Of a DNA stretch of 64,000 nucleotides, positions 21,882-36,800 are shown piece by piece (position 1 is the first letter of the stretch; each line of letters starts with the position of its first letter). The notes beneath the pieces are model-generated. The model had not been told where the DNA came from. It saw only the letters and a program-made list of their open reading frames with translations, and ran no database searches. A program made the translations under genes and the position numbers. Source of the stretch: Kryptolebias marmoratus (Eukaryota > Chordata > Actinopteri > Cyprinodontiformes > Rivulidae). The stretch spans positions 12,549,876-12,613,875 of the forward strand of contig NC_051453.1 of assembly GCF_001649575.2 (NCBI RefSeq). Reading direction: 5' to 3'.

Positions 21882-24800
21882 CTGCAGACACAAAGAAGAA
21901 AGAGGCATGAAAATGAGATTTTAAACTGCAGAAAAGCTTCCAAAATAAGAATTACATTAAAATTCTAGCACTCCTTGAAGGATTGCATTTGTCACCCGCA
22001 GCCTTTTTTCAAGCCAAAGTTGTAGCTGTTTTGATCAAACCTTAAAAATAACATGTGCAGTGTTAGGGGATACCATGTGATGTCACGCTCAGAGTATTTG
22101 TTGTAAATCACCCTCAGCTACTACCACATCTAAATTTAGCTAAATAGCTCTAAAGCTGACTGAGTTATAGCCGTTTTTGTGTTGGCTCAATTAGTTGTGG
22201 TGTCCATCTTGAATTGGACTAACTCCAAAAGTTAATCAGTTGTAGATGTACATCTAATCACCATTTTCTGAAAGTTTCATTAAAACACATCAAGTGGTGC
22301 ATGAGATATTTTGCTAACAAATATTAAACAAAATGTTGCACGACCTATTAGTTCTCAGAATATATGTTGGGTATGAATCTCAGCTGCTACAGCATCAGAG
22401 CTTAGGTCAATATCTGTAATACTGACTGAATTGTAGTCATTTTTGTGTTTTTTAAGGTCGGTTGGCTGTAGATGTACACCAAATTATCAAATAGCAAAGC
22501 TATTATATAGCAAAGCTAATAAATAATCACCTAGGAGCTGGAGACACTTTGCTAAAAGTCTGTCAACAAACACATTCACAGACATCATGGCTTTTGATCG
22601 CCCAACTCTTGTTTTTCATTAAAGCCCAGGTGCTGCTGGCCTGAGGGGCTGTCAGAGAGGTGCACAGAGAGGTGTGGATTGAGGAGAAGTTTGTGTGTGA
22701 AAAAAATAAGAAAAAAACTTGTGAAGCTGAGTGAACCAAGAGAAATCTGAGGCTCTGCAAAACTCAGCGGAACGATGTCAACTGGTTTAATTTGCTTTTT
22801 CAAACAATGTTTCTGAAACTGGACAAATGTTCAATCATTGAATGACAGAAACACTGAATATGAGACAAATAAGGTATAGATTCCCTCAGTTGTTTTTGCA
22901 TTCTAACTACTGCATGCTTTCTGCTGTTTTAGGCATTCATATATAAAACATGCAGCTCATTCACGAAATGGGGCAGTGACTTTTGACTGTTATAACTTTG
23001 AAAGATTTCAAAATATTTAACTTTACTTACAAATGTAAGTAAACACATTGTTCTTTTTGAAATCTACTTTGCTCTACTTTTGCCATTCTTTTAGCTATTC
23101 TTTTGCTATTTTTAGTTTTCAGCTACTGTTCTGCTACTTTTAGCTTTTAGCCAGCCTTTTGCTACTTTTAACTAGCTTTTCACAATTTATGCCTTTAGAT
23201 AACCTTAACCTGTTTTCAGCTAGTGATTTTCTACATTTAGCTTTAAGATGGCCTTTGCTACATTTGGCTTTTAACTAGCATTTTGGTTATTTTAACTTTT
23301 AGCTGGTGTTCTGCTTCTTTTAGCTTTAACAACTTAGCTCCAGCTTTTTTAAGCAAATTCAGCAAAGTCATTCAGCACTCAATATTAACACTGCGTTTTC
23401 ACAGAAAATGCAATTTCTCTAGTTTCTAACTGTGACGCAGCAGCTCTTGACACGTCCTTATAGGCAGATTTTTGGCGAGTGCGTATCATACCTGCATGAG
23501 ACAGCAGCCTTCTCCTTTAGCGCTGACAAAAAGGCCTGTGGGGACACTAGGTATCTAAAAAAGAAGCGAGGCAGAAAGAAAAACAAAGAGAGTCAGAGGG
23601 GGCAGGGAGAGGTGAGCGAGTCATTTATCAAGTGAATGAATGCTTTAGGCTGCTGCTGTGCCACAAGTGGCTCCCTGGCTACTAACCAGCAGCACTAAAT
23701 TGCCCCCAATTAAGCCAACACCACTAATCATAGAAGAAAAAAAAGCACGTTGGGCAGAAAACCTCCTTCATTCTCACCTGAAACTCTCCAGCTGGCTGAT
23801 GGAGGCATTAAAATCCACACAACAGTGTTGACCTGACCCAAACAGAACTCTAGCATCGGTAGTTTATTTCATGTGTGAACAAACAGAGCATTAAAGTACA
23901 GTTCCTAAATCAAACAGCCAACAAGGTGCTTTTGAGAAATCCAGCTTAGGTTGAGGCTGGTTTGGTTTGGCAGTAAGTAAAACGTTCTGGCTGCTGAACA
24001 AGCAAACACAGAGATTACCATTTAATGCCAGAGTGCTGCTCATTAGTCTTCGTTTAAAATGAAAAAAAATAAAACATTAAAAATCTACACTGCACATATG
24101 AGGAGTGGTTTAACTGAGTAAAATGTCCCATCTGAAATGCTGGTAATAAGTGGAACTAATAAATAAATGACAAAGTGCTGTCAACACAGACAACTTCAAA
24201 GCCTCAGCATATCAAATCGGTTATCCCTAATCATTTGCAGGCCAAGATGACTGGCAAGCCTCGCAATATATAAATAAACAATCAAACAGCGGACGATTTG
24301 TTCTGATCCACATTTACCTTGGCGCTCTGAAGGAGTTTCTTGTTGCCCCTGTTTAGATCAAAGGTCTCCTGGAAATCGAGGTTGGTGGAGGCCAGAGAGA
24401 TGGTGAGGTTCACCCCCCCTACATATGACAGGATGGCATACTCCGATAGGGCATGCAGAGCCACGCATGTGTCCTGACAAGGGAGTTTAAAGCATGTCAG
24501 CTGGAGCTTTGGCCTCAGTAAGCACCCTTGAGAAGATGTTGCTTATTCATAACATTATGTAAAGGCTGTATTATATTACAAGATGAAATGTAAAAACTTT
24601 CCCAGGCAGAAGAGAATACCTGTGTGGAAGAGAAACCGCCTAAGGCATTCCTTTGCTGGGAGAGCCATTTGACCACAGGCAGCGCAGAAGCAACATCACC
24701 CAGCACGGTGTAGGTCAGGAGACCGTAGGCTGTCATCTCCACCTCCGCTGACACCACTGAGAGCAGAGGAAAAACTCATTTTTAAGAATAAACTCCATCT

Positions 24801-27800
24801 TCTAAGTCACATTAAATGAAAATCAAAAATAGTTTATTCATTTTTGAAATTAAAATCGATGTACAATCGTATCAAGTCAGGTCCTCGGGCTTATAATACA
24901 CAGATACCTGACTGTGAGAGGCCGTCGCTGAAGCCCATGAACGTGTCTTCATCGGTCACCGTGCTGCCAGTCAGACTCCAGTGAGTGAGTCCGTCTGCAG
25001 TGATGATACAGGTGGTGAGATAAAGACACAGAGCAGCAGAAGGTGCAACACTTAAACCAACTCCTGTTCAATTGTTTAAATGACCAAAAAGGCACATTTT
25101 AGATTTTAAGTTGTCAAACGTGCAGAACGATTTGGACAAAAGGAAGTTAAGGAAAAAGCCAAAGGAAACCAATAAAACAATACAAAACTGAAGGGGAAAT
25201 ACAAGAGGTGGTCTCCACTTTTGATAAGGGTGACTGCAGCTACTTTTACAACTCTTTTTGCTTGTTGTTTGCTTAAACTAAAGCCAGACTCAGATCAGTA
25301 GGTAATCTGTATTTATATTGATTCTTTGTGATCCTTCACATAATTTCAACTGATTCACTTTACATCTGGTGGGTGAAAATGCTAGATCCAGGTCAAGTGT
25401 TGAGTTTCAAGTTGTTCGGAGACATGGTCCTAATGTTTTGGTTAAATTTCCAGGGACTCCCAGTTCTGTTACTTCACATACAACGTCAAACTTCTTCATA
25501 CTGTGTCACTACAAAGTTTAAAAAAATGTAACACCCCATTTTACTCTCCTTACAGAGATATTTTTCATTGTTTTGTTGTTGCAGTCCAGCATCGAGTCTG
25601 TTGTTTAGGTGACATGGGATGTGGTAGTACCTTGAGTGATGGCCATGTGGTTGAGGCGGCGCAAAGCCAGCGGGGCGTAAGGGCTGCGAAGTAGAGACAG
25701 GGCGTATGCAGACAGAGCGGTGGTGTAGGGATCATTGGCAGAGTATGTGTTGCTTTCCAAGAAATCCTTGGCTTTGGCCACTGCCACCTTCTCTTCCTGT
25801 ACCAAACGAGACAGACAGAAAAAAATAAAAAATAAAGCAACAAACATGTGGTCATTTCAGCTTAAAAGGTTGAGCAGAGAAAGTATTTTCAAGAGGGGAA
25901 TTTCAGAATCTGAATGCCCGGACACATTTAAGCATATCTTGTTTCCCATGGTCAATAATGTGCAGTTCAATAAACGATTCAGTAAAAACATTGTTTAAAA
26001 ATCAAGCATTTTAAGAAATACAGAAAATATATGTTTAAATTTGTTAATGCACTGTCATCTCACTATTTACATGCTGTAACATTTGGCATTCTTGTAGTGT
26101 AGATTCTAAGTCATCCAGGACGTGGTAAATCCAAAAAAGGTTGAAAAACAAAAACAACTGGACTTCCATTCTGCAGCTGAAGATGTTTCACTTCTTATCC
26201 AAGGAGCTTTCTCAATTAAAAAGGAGAGACTTTGGAATACTTAATTACAACACTATGATCGTCTTCTTATTAGGCTGTTTAGAGGCTCCCTCCTACAACT
26301 GGACAACAGTCCTTTCGGTGCAATTTCAGTTAAATAAACATTCATTTTGCCCATTAAAGAGTTGAGAGTTGACTTTCATCTCATGCAGATGTGACCTTCC
26401 CTCTCATCCATGAAATGAGAGGCCTCCAGAGCCACTCACTGCAATTGCAGCAGTCATCTTTTAATTAAGTGAAATTGGAAGGGAGATGAAGGTACGGCTT
26501 TGAAGCGAACAACACCTTTTCATTTCTATCAGTGCTAAAAGGGTTGATTCTCAGAAGAATCCCCTTTTTAGGAAAGATAGAGCAAAAAGAGGGAGACAGA
26601 TGGAAGGAAAAGGACCAGGGAGAGGAAAAAAATTAACTTCAGGGGCAAAGACAAAAAAAATTAGAAGTTTAATGGCTTTTACATTTTCATCTGAGACTTC
26701 TATCCAACCACTCCCTTTTAATTTTAAATGCCTAGGTTTTGAAAATACATAAAAGTTAAAAAAGATGTCAAAATAACTAAATTTGACTATCCAGTTGAAG
26801 TGAGTAATCCAAGAAAGGGATCTTTGATGGGTCTAAACTGCCTCTGCATGTCAGCCTGAATGTTTTGAAGTAGTTCAGTCATGATTAGACATTACATTAA
26901 GAGCACTGGAGCATAACAAATCTGAGTGGGCAGACTGCCAGCACATCCATCTTTACAAGAACAGGAATGCAGCGATCCGTCCGTACACGACCCGGGACTG
27001 CTAGGACGGGCATTGGTTATTTAAGTGGATCGGGAATCACTCAAGCTGACTAAAAAAAGAAACTTGCTTTACAAAACTCAAAGCAATAAATCAAATTCCA
27101 CACTAGTAAATTTGGTAAAAGTCATTCATTCAACTACTTCCGGTATGTTCATTTAGAGCTGGTTTTGATGAACTAATCGGGGATGAAACATTTCCCTCTG
27201 AGGAGAGACTTTTAGGTGAAAGGTACACTCTGTCAGGTCAAGCTATTGGACTTCTCACCTCTGTGGTTATCCCCGTCTCCAAAAGAGCTGCGACAACATA
27301 CGCCGTTAGAGAGATCTTCCCATGGATCCCTCCCTGTACACAAAATCAGCAATTATCATTACAACTAAACAGAACCAATAAAAAATGACATCTTCACATG
27401 GAGTGGCTCAGTGGTAGAATGGTCCTCTTCTCATAAGAAGACGAGGCCCAAATTCTCTGTGTTGCCGTTTGTTACGCAGGTGGTCCAGCAGAACATCTCC
27501 AGCTGTTTTAATACCCTCACCACTCTTTGTATTGGTAGCACATGCTCATCACAGCTGTTGAAGGGTGTTGCCAATAAGTCTGAAACCCATCTGCCCCAAA
27601 GTGCAACAGTTAAGATTTAAGGGTTTCCAGTTAATATTTGAATAATGAGTTATTTTTAACAGTTTGAATGTTGTCAGACAAAAGCTAGTGTCTGTGTGCT
27701 TCTGCTTTGGCAAAGGTTTTTCCAGGTATAATCTTTTTAATCTTTACCTGTATTCAACTAAAGCCGGCTTAAGGATCATTGGTTCACTGCATTTGGACTA

Positions 27801-30800
27801 GTTAGCTGAACTTTTTTCATAAAGCACTTTTTAAATAAGTGGAACCCAAAGTGCTGTACAGAGCAAAGCGAAACGGGAACTGCAAAAACAAAACAAAAAT
27901 TTGGAAATTTATTATATTTAAAATATTGTAGTTTGACAATAGAGAAAGGAGCCTTCTGTCACGGACTACAAATGGAAATTCAGAAAGTTTTCGGTGCCAA
28001 CATTTTTACTAATATTTGTATTTACATCAGGTACCACAAAAAGCCAAAGTGCTTCTTTCCATATCCATCCAAACACGGGCCTACCTGCAGGTCTTTGTTC
28101 AGGATGCGTCCCATAGCAGGGAAGGAACCGTCACCTCGCTGATGTCTGATGAGCCAGGACTTGGCTGCACAAAGCTCTTCGGGGTCAATGAAGATGAAAG
28201 CACGAGACTGAGCAAAGGACTTCAGCACAAACGCTGTCAACCTAAAGGAAAGACATATAGAAGTCAAGAGGGTGGATAAAAACTAATAAAACATCTGAAA
28301 CACCTGAAAACAGGTACTCTGCTTCACTTCACAGGACTTTTGAGTCAACTAATTTGGTAAGACTTAGTGAAATTATTCAACACGTTGCACGCTTCCAGTA
28401 TGTGATCAGAGGACTGGTATGTATGGATGATTTGATGAAATAAAGAAAGGAATGAGGAGGGGAGCAGATGGGTGCGGCACAGTTTGATCAGTACAACAAG
28501 ATGCAGCAGCTGTGCTCTTGAGAATGTGAAAGAGCACATGGGCTGATCAAGTATGTTTCTGGTTGTGAGTCAAAGATTCCCCTGAAGCATTCCTCAACTT
28601 ATGCAAGCACGAATCCCAGGACTTGAAGGTTTGAGAATCTGGCTGGCCTAGGAGTGCAACTGAAAGTTTATGAGCCACGATTTTGTTTTAGTGGGCCGGG
28701 GTGGAGAAGAATCAGGGGAGCAATGGAGAAAGGCGCGGGTCAGCCCTGGGTACACGGCTGAGCTAATAAACAGACACTCTTCCATAAACAACAGACCTCC
28801 CGGTAGTGGCTGAAAGCTGCTGTCTTTGGCCAATAGCTGCTCAGTGACGGCACCCCTGAGCACAAGTGACTTATTGTATGAGGTAAGTTGTTTACCAAGA
28901 ATGAGTAAGAAAAATGACATGGAAATGGAGTATACAAACAGGTCACGCTTTAGTGTCTTATTGGAGCTCGTACGTGAAATCATAATTACAAGGAAAAAAC
29001 AAGGGGCTCTCATAAACAAAAACATTAAATCTTTCCTGATTGGAACCTGGATTATTCATCCCTTGGGATGAAACTAATGCTACAACTCATTAAAAGTTTT
29101 ATAGCGCACATTGTGGCACTGGTTTTAAATACTGAGCCTCAAGTAAACGTAGTAAAGTGAGAATGAGATTGACTTTAGGGCTGGAAGGAAGCTCACATAC
29201 CTCTCTTGTGTTTACTGAAGGTACATGGTAATGGTAAAAATAAAGTTTGAGGTGGTAAGAATCTGTTCCCTGAGATGATTAAACCTCTGCAAACGGATTT
29301 ACTAACAAGCTTCATACTCTTGGATAGCAAGAAACAGATCATCATTTGGGTTCAGTAACAGAAAAGTTTGACAAATTTTATTTCCAGGTTCACTAACTTC
29401 TAAACAATCTATTAAACCACTGTTAAATCACAAGCACAAAAACAATTCACTTCAGCTTAATCCTAATCAAAACAAGTCAAATTCCAAACTGAATGTTAAG
29501 GAGCCAACAACAGAGTATTATGAGCCTAAAACTTTTCTGGAATGTTTCTAATTTACAAGTTGGAGCGACATTAAAAGGAGATTTGAGTGTCTGACTTATA
29601 AATGTCTGATTCTATTAAAGGTGAAAACAGACAAATATATTGATGCTGAATATTAAAACTTGATTTCGCAATTTATAGACGGTCCCTAAACCCCTGGCTC
29701 ACTCCTGGTTTTGCCTTTCCATCTGTTTCGCCATCCACACTGAAAACAAAACTAAGCACAACCACTGCTGCACACAGACCCCAAGGTTGTTGTTTGTTTG
29801 TCCAGTTTATAAACTAAGGAAACAGAATCGTATGACCTAAAATTGTATTTCTACTCATGAGCATGGGTGGCTGCATATAAACCTGTGTTTCCACAACAGA
29901 GATGTTTTAAAGAACCAGTTGTTTTTTTAACTCACTTCTGTTACCTGTGAAGAGCCGAACCAGATTATATAGGTAGAAATTTACCTCAGAAAACAACCTT
30001 AGTAGGAAGGCATTACTTTTGCAAAGACCCTGAGCCTTTTTAGGTGTCTTGTGATAGAGTTTATAATGTAAAACAGTTGTGACTGATGCTCACAGCACTT
30101 TATTTCTATACTTAGAGCCCCTGTTATTGGAAACAATTTTCTGTTTCATTTTTGAGCTTGCAGCTGTGTTCCAAAACTAGTACCAGCATGATGACCTTAA
30201 GATTTTCCTGTGTATTTATCTTTTAAGTCATTCTGTGTAGGTTTAACAACCTTGTTATGAGAGATAGCAAAATACTGTACACCAACCCATTACTGCCAGC
30301 TGTTGTCATACATTTAGGATTACTAAATCCCATCAATTTTCACTCCAATATGTTTTACATGCTAGGAAACATTAACACAGCATTACATCTGTTTTTAGGA
30401 AGGCAATTAAAGCCCTGCTCTGAGCATGAACTCTGAAACTAAAACAAAATCGGGGCTTGTTTTGGATGCAAGTGTGTCATTGATTGATTCATGAAGTGTC
30501 TGGTGCAGGTTTACTGATGGTTAACTGTGTGTGTTGTGCCCACAACCCACTCCTGTTGCCTTGAGCACCAAATAAAACTCCAAACTGCTGCTTGCTACAT
30601 CCTCATATTCCACCACAGTCGTCAGGAGGACTTCAAGCTTCCCATGACAGTTTAATGTTACCAATTACAACGAGGTAGTAGGTCATTAGGAGGCATGCAC
30701 CACTTCCATATTCCGAGAAATGTCAGAAAACGGTAAGGACGCATTTGGTGAAGTGGCTCCAGACAACTGTCTCCAAAAGAGTTTGTCTGTGCGGTCAAAA

Positions 30801-33800
30801 GCAGCGTTGGTAAACCGAGTAGCTGGGATATGAACCCAGAAAAATTGCAAATAAATCCTGACATTTTACTTGCCTCGGGGATCCAATCATGCAGTCTGTT
30901 TACGATTCTGTGCCGTTTATTTAACCTGCTGTTTCACAGTGTTAGCTCTAGTAAAGATCATAATACCCACCTCAGCTCATAAATCAACTAGAGGAATGCA
31001 CACTGTGAACGGGCTGTTAAATTACAAGCAGAAGAACTTCCCGCTGCAAGGGTAGATTACCGTTTTACCATTTTGGATAAAATGAAGTCTGCCTGCTTAA
31101 ACACAAAATAAACACTCTATTGTAAAATTGCAACAGGAATAGATTCATTAAGGCAGAGTGACCTCAAATTTAGATAAAAAACTAAACTTTCCTGCTCTTG
31201 TTAGCAGCTTCTATCCCCAGTTAAAGCTGAAGAACTAAACATATATGGATTGGTATGGACTGTGTACTCCTCAATCCCGTTTACAGTGACTCACCACATA
31301 CTGCCAGAGGAATCTCTTTCACCAAAAGCACTATAGGATCCATCCTGCCTCTTGTAGGTCAGCTGTCTCTGGTAGCCTGGATGATGAGAACAAAAGGTAA
31401 TCCTTATCTAAGTGACAACCACTGCATTATTGGCTCAGTTTTGTTTAGAAAGAAAAGTTAACGCTACAGTTTATACTGAGTAAAAATGACAAATAATACT
31501 ACAAAAACACAAGGTAAAAGGTTAAGAGAGCAAAATTGGATTTTCTTTTTTCAGACTTAGCAAGCAGTTTATTTTTAAGCCACTAGAAAAAGGTGACACT
31601 ACATGCTCAATTTAAAGTGCAAGAAAAACAAAATATTTGGTTCCAGCCTCTTCACCTTGAAGCAGATAGTCAGTGGCTTCATTTTCAACGTCAGGGCTCA
31701 GCTGCCTGGTCTTCTGCAAGTACTTCAGAACAAAGACATTCGGGGCGAAGTGAATCATGTTTTGCTCACCACACCCAAAGGGCAGCCTTAACAGCTTATC
31801 CAGGTTATTCAGAGTTGGTCCCATCACATCCCCTGTTACATAAACAGATACAGTGCATACAGTGACATACTAAGTATTTACACAGCTAAATAACTTAGCT
31901 GCTTGATGAGGCCAACGTTTGTGAATGTAAATGTTAATAAGATAATAGGTATATGGCATGTATTCAAACATAAACCAGTATACCAATCATAAAGGCAGTG
32001 GCCCTTTCCGATCCAGGCACCATGTTGTGTGGGACTCCCAGTGTGAAGGCCTCGTTGTGGTCGTCATCAGAGTCTTCCTTTCTCCAGATTTTAAACTCTC
32101 CAACAGAGCCCCACCCTGTTGAGAAGCCAATATGTTGCACCTGAATAGACAAAAAAAATGAACATTTTAAAAAAGTTCCTTAAAGATAAAGTACTGCATT
32201 TTGTATGTCATACCATGAAAGAGTCAAACCTGTCCTGGGAATTGGCCTGCCCATTGCAAAATGATAGATTCATTGGATGGGTGTACACCATGGCCTATCT
32301 GCAGACAAAAAGGCAGACAGGCTATTGTATCATTTAGTAAAACTACTGCTCTCGTGCCATTTTAATCAGAAAACCTTCATCATGAATTATCTACTCAAGA
32401 AATCTGCAGGCGCAGTTGCCTTCTAATTCAGTTCCCTCCTATATTTTGGTGATGCCCACATGATTCACGAACTACCCCCATACAAAACACAACATTTAAC
32501 AGACCCAAGTACAACACTTCTTCCACGGTACAGAAGTTTAACCTCATAAACACATTGAACCTGAGAATAATGAAGGTCAAACCACAAAATTAGTCCAGCC
32601 TATAATACCATTGTTAATATGCAAGCTTTGAATTGCTGACTCTGGTAAACTGATGCAAGGATAATATTGCGCCTGGGAAAAGTGAGTGGTGTGCCAACCA
32701 CTGACTACAGTCAACTAAACCAAGTTATACTCAGTGACATCAGCCTGTTAATCATGATCATGATCCCAATATAAGAGGAGCTAGTTCTCCTGACACACAG
32801 ACCCAGTGGTCTGCTGAGTGTGTTTTAACTCAGTGTGTGAGAACATAAACTCACCAGCTGAATGAAGCAGAACATTTTCACGCTACATGTAATTTCCTTA
32901 TTACCTCACCTGTACCGTGCCTCCCTTCCAGCTGACCCAGAAACTGCGAAACTCATCCCAGGACAGGATACCGGGTGTGGAGACACTGACCAGGGGCTCG
33001 CCCATTTTCCCCAAGGAAATCCAAGAGCGAGTGTTCTGCCTGCCACCTAATACAATCTCAAGCATCCCTGCGCTGTCGTGGGGACTAGACGAGAGGGCGA
33101 AATGAGCATCGTTGTGCGTCTTCACTGCCACCTCAAACTGGTCCATCTTGGCTGGTTTTTTGACATACTGATACTCGTACTTATTAGGAGTGGAAATGTG
33201 GATTCTCTCTAAAGATGGAAATACAAAATGCACTTATGTTAGTAAGGTTTATAGCATGACTAATATACAATTAGGAACAAGACATTAAAACTCAAGCCCC
33301 ACTGCATTCTGAAAAACTGCAGCGGGATATGGTAATAGAAACATATTTGCACTGACCATTGGGACAGAAGAAAACACTGTATGTGTATTCTCTGGGAAGC
33401 CCCTCCGGCTGTAAATGGAGCATGGGGGAGAGAACAAAATCAAGTGAAAAGAGCACAACAAAGCGTATACAGTATGAAATGTTACAAATGAAGGCAAATT
33501 AGATTGGCCAAATATTTTCCTGGCATGCAGGGCAAGAATGCATAGAACTTAGAATATATTGTAGTCCTTTGCAATATTGATACTGTGCATACTGAAACTG
33601 TAATGACACACAATGTATCATATGTAGTGCTGCCCTTTGATGCATATACAAATATATAAAAATATTTCTTATAAGTGAAAATTGTGAATGTCTGTTCTTT
33701 TACCTCCACCAACACAGTCCTGCGGACGTAATCCAGGCCTGTTGGGATCCTCCGTTCATCCACATAATTCGCTATTTTGCCTGTCAGGAGTCCATCTGAA

Positions 33801-36800
33801 CAAAAGCCTGGTGCATTGTAGGCAATGGCACGGGCTGTGAAAGTTAAACAAAATACAATCAGCTATCATTCTTTCAGTTGTGCAGTCATATGATATCTTG
33901 ATACGTCAGTGACACTGCAAGATGATGGGATGTCTGAATAACAAAAGGATTTCCTATTAAATCGATTTTACATAAATCATGCAGTATCTTAAAACCTGAG
34001 ATATATGTAATGGAGGAAGGAGAATTGGGCTGAGGGAGGACCAGGACTCTTTACTGCCACAAAAACTAATTAGCTTCTGATTTCCTTGTTTGGAATACCC
34101 AGAAATCTAAAAAAGGTTAAAAAACAAACAAAAAAATCAACTGGACTTCTACTCTGAAGCTGAAAAAGAAGAGGCCATGTCTCAGAAGAGACCATATCCC
34201 TAATTATTTGTGGACACTGACATTCATTAGATAGAGTAAACATGACTGCAGAGGGACACCCAGTTCTCTTTATGTGGAGCACATTGGTAATGTGGCACGG
34301 TGCCAGTGGAGTCTCTTTATGCGTGTGTAGTCAGAAGGAAACACAAGCGGCCAGGGAACTCTGAGTGGGGCCATGGGGGGCCCATCGACCGCCAGTGACC
34401 TGCAAACTCATCAACATGCCACTGAGTGTCACAGCGCAGCTCCGGTTACTCCCCCACTGCTGGCCTGCTTTGTTTTCACATGCGCTCGGGAGGGGACTGT
34501 TTGTAACCTGGGTGGGGGACCAGATCACGCAGAACTCAGCTTGTTGACCATCAGAGTGCCTCTGAGTCAAAGACTTGACTTTTAGACATCACACTAAGAG
34601 GTCCAATGTCCTGCTGAAAGGCTTAAGACTTCAAAATACTTCTTTATTCTGAATGATTTCTGCACACACTAATCTATCTTGAGTATAAGAATTTAAACTC
34701 CATATATTTTTCTAACAGCAAATGCCGTTTGTTAACATGTGACTTCTATGCCGATGTCTCCACGCTAACGCAAAATATTGCAGATGATGAAATGACCACA
34801 GTTTTAAACAAACTAATAAACTTCGTGTGATTGCTGTCTTGGGGCACCTGTGATGTTAACCGATCCCAGTTCCGTGAAAGACAACACAATAGATGTAGGA
34901 GCCGCCTCTCCTGGTGCAACACACTTCTTTCTGGTAAGATGGTGCTTCCCGGGATGGCCAATAAATTTGACGCCTTTTGGAACTGACACTTTCACATGAA
35001 CCTACGAAATGAGAAAAGAGGAAAACACAAATCAGAGCCGATCGATCTCCCCTGACAGCCTACAATGACATCACATTCGTTCGGCCTCCCTCATATCGCG
35101 TGCTCTCTCTCAAAGCGCTGAAAGCAAAGGGAGAATTCTTAAATCACATGGCAAATTTTCCATGCTGCCTGACTAATGCTTCTCAGGCTCCCTGAAGGAT
35201 TAAGTTGCACTCATCGTCCAATTTCAACAAGGCTTTGTAATGCAAAGGAATCTTTTAACTGTTCTTTATCTGCACGCTTCATAAAGTCATAAATAACTGA
35301 GCAGGAAATATAGGAATCACATGTTGCTGGGGTGGACATCAAAGGAAGGGCTATTCTGGTTTGCATATTCACCAATCATGACATCAGGGCAGCGCACACA
35401 GATCATTGCAACAGGCGCGTCTGCAAACATCATGATGTCATCTCCGTGGAGCGCAGGATGGACCCAGTTAGGGCCAGGACAGAGCTTGGAGGGCTCTTCA
35501 AAGTTAAGTGCTGAAAAATACTTTTGAGCTAATATCAATTCTTCACATTGCCCTCCTTCCTTTGGAATTTCTAGTATCTCTGTGCCCTGCGGGCCTACCT
35601 GAGTCTATCAACTTTCTGTAAGAACCCTTGACTTGTTTAACAGTTTTCCGACACCAAGGATGTTCTGTGAACTGCAGAACATCCTTGCAGTGATTTATAT
35701 TGCAAATTTGGTAACGTGTTTTCATACATTCTTCTCTGATCTGTAGCCCACACATCAAATACTTTCTGCTCTTTAAACCACTTTGTTTTTCTCACAACAT
35801 GAAGTTTATTGTCTTAGTTTTGTAATACTGTCTTGCTGCTTTTAAAGCTACATCTTTCTTAAAGGCAAATAAAGTTTGTCATCATTTTTTACCTCTGAAC
35901 AAGTAGGTAGGTAGTTGTAGACGGTGAGAGGAACTTTGGTCTGCTCCCCTCTGATTAGGCTGTAGGGCAGCGTAAAGTCAACAAAGAAGGACTTGAAAGC
36001 TCGTAGCTCTGTCCTTTCTGCTAAACCCAGTCCCTTCTCCTCAGACAGGCTGACGGCCTCCGTGACCCAAGAGGTGATTGAATCTGGCACATCCAGCTGC
36101 AGGTCGGCCTCCCCACTTTCAGAGCTGTCGGTGACACATTGAGGTACAACTTAGGTGGCAAAAAATGTTGGATAATGTAAAAAAAAAAAAACATTTAACA
36201 CAAACATTGAAAAAAATATAAAAACCAATACATTTTCTACAAAGAACGGCTTGATGAAATATAGTCGATTTTACTTTAATGTTGCCAACATCTGTGTCAA
36301 TGTAACTACAGCAGTAACTCTAAAATGGACAGGTGTGAGGAACACTCAGGTGCTGACCCAATCTTTCCTCTAAATGAAATGGACTGAGCTAATTCTTGGC
36401 AGTACATATTTTATGTTGGTCTTGGCAAACATTTTGAGACATAGTAAACTTCAGAAACTGCATTTTTTTCAATCAAAAGAGTCCAAAGGTTGCACTAAAA
36501 TACTTTTAGGGTAAATTCTAAAATCCCCACTAAAGAAATCCAGCATATTAAAATCTACAGTATTTTTTTTATTATTTTGCCTGGATATGAATGGGAGGAG
36601 CTCTTAAGGAAGAGCCTGAATTAATGACACACCTTCCACCCAGAAGGAGAAAAGCTGGGTGCTGAAACACAATGTAAATAGACTTTCCTATACAAAGAAC
36701 TGCACAAAAAAAATCTGTTATCACATGTTCGTGTTGTTGCTCAAAGTACATTTTCTTTCTCTTATTTTACTATTTTATTTTACCTTACCTTTCATTTTCA

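Noticed and set aside
27411..27620. Open frame and possible tRNA gene near 27403-27480
   Set aside because: No complete cloverleaf or intact B box, so a SINE remnant is more likely; the frame has no domain.
28648..29025. 125-codon minus-strand frame in cpamd8 intron 28
   Set aside because: Hydrophobic low-information translation, no domain, and including it would break the joined cpamd8 frame.
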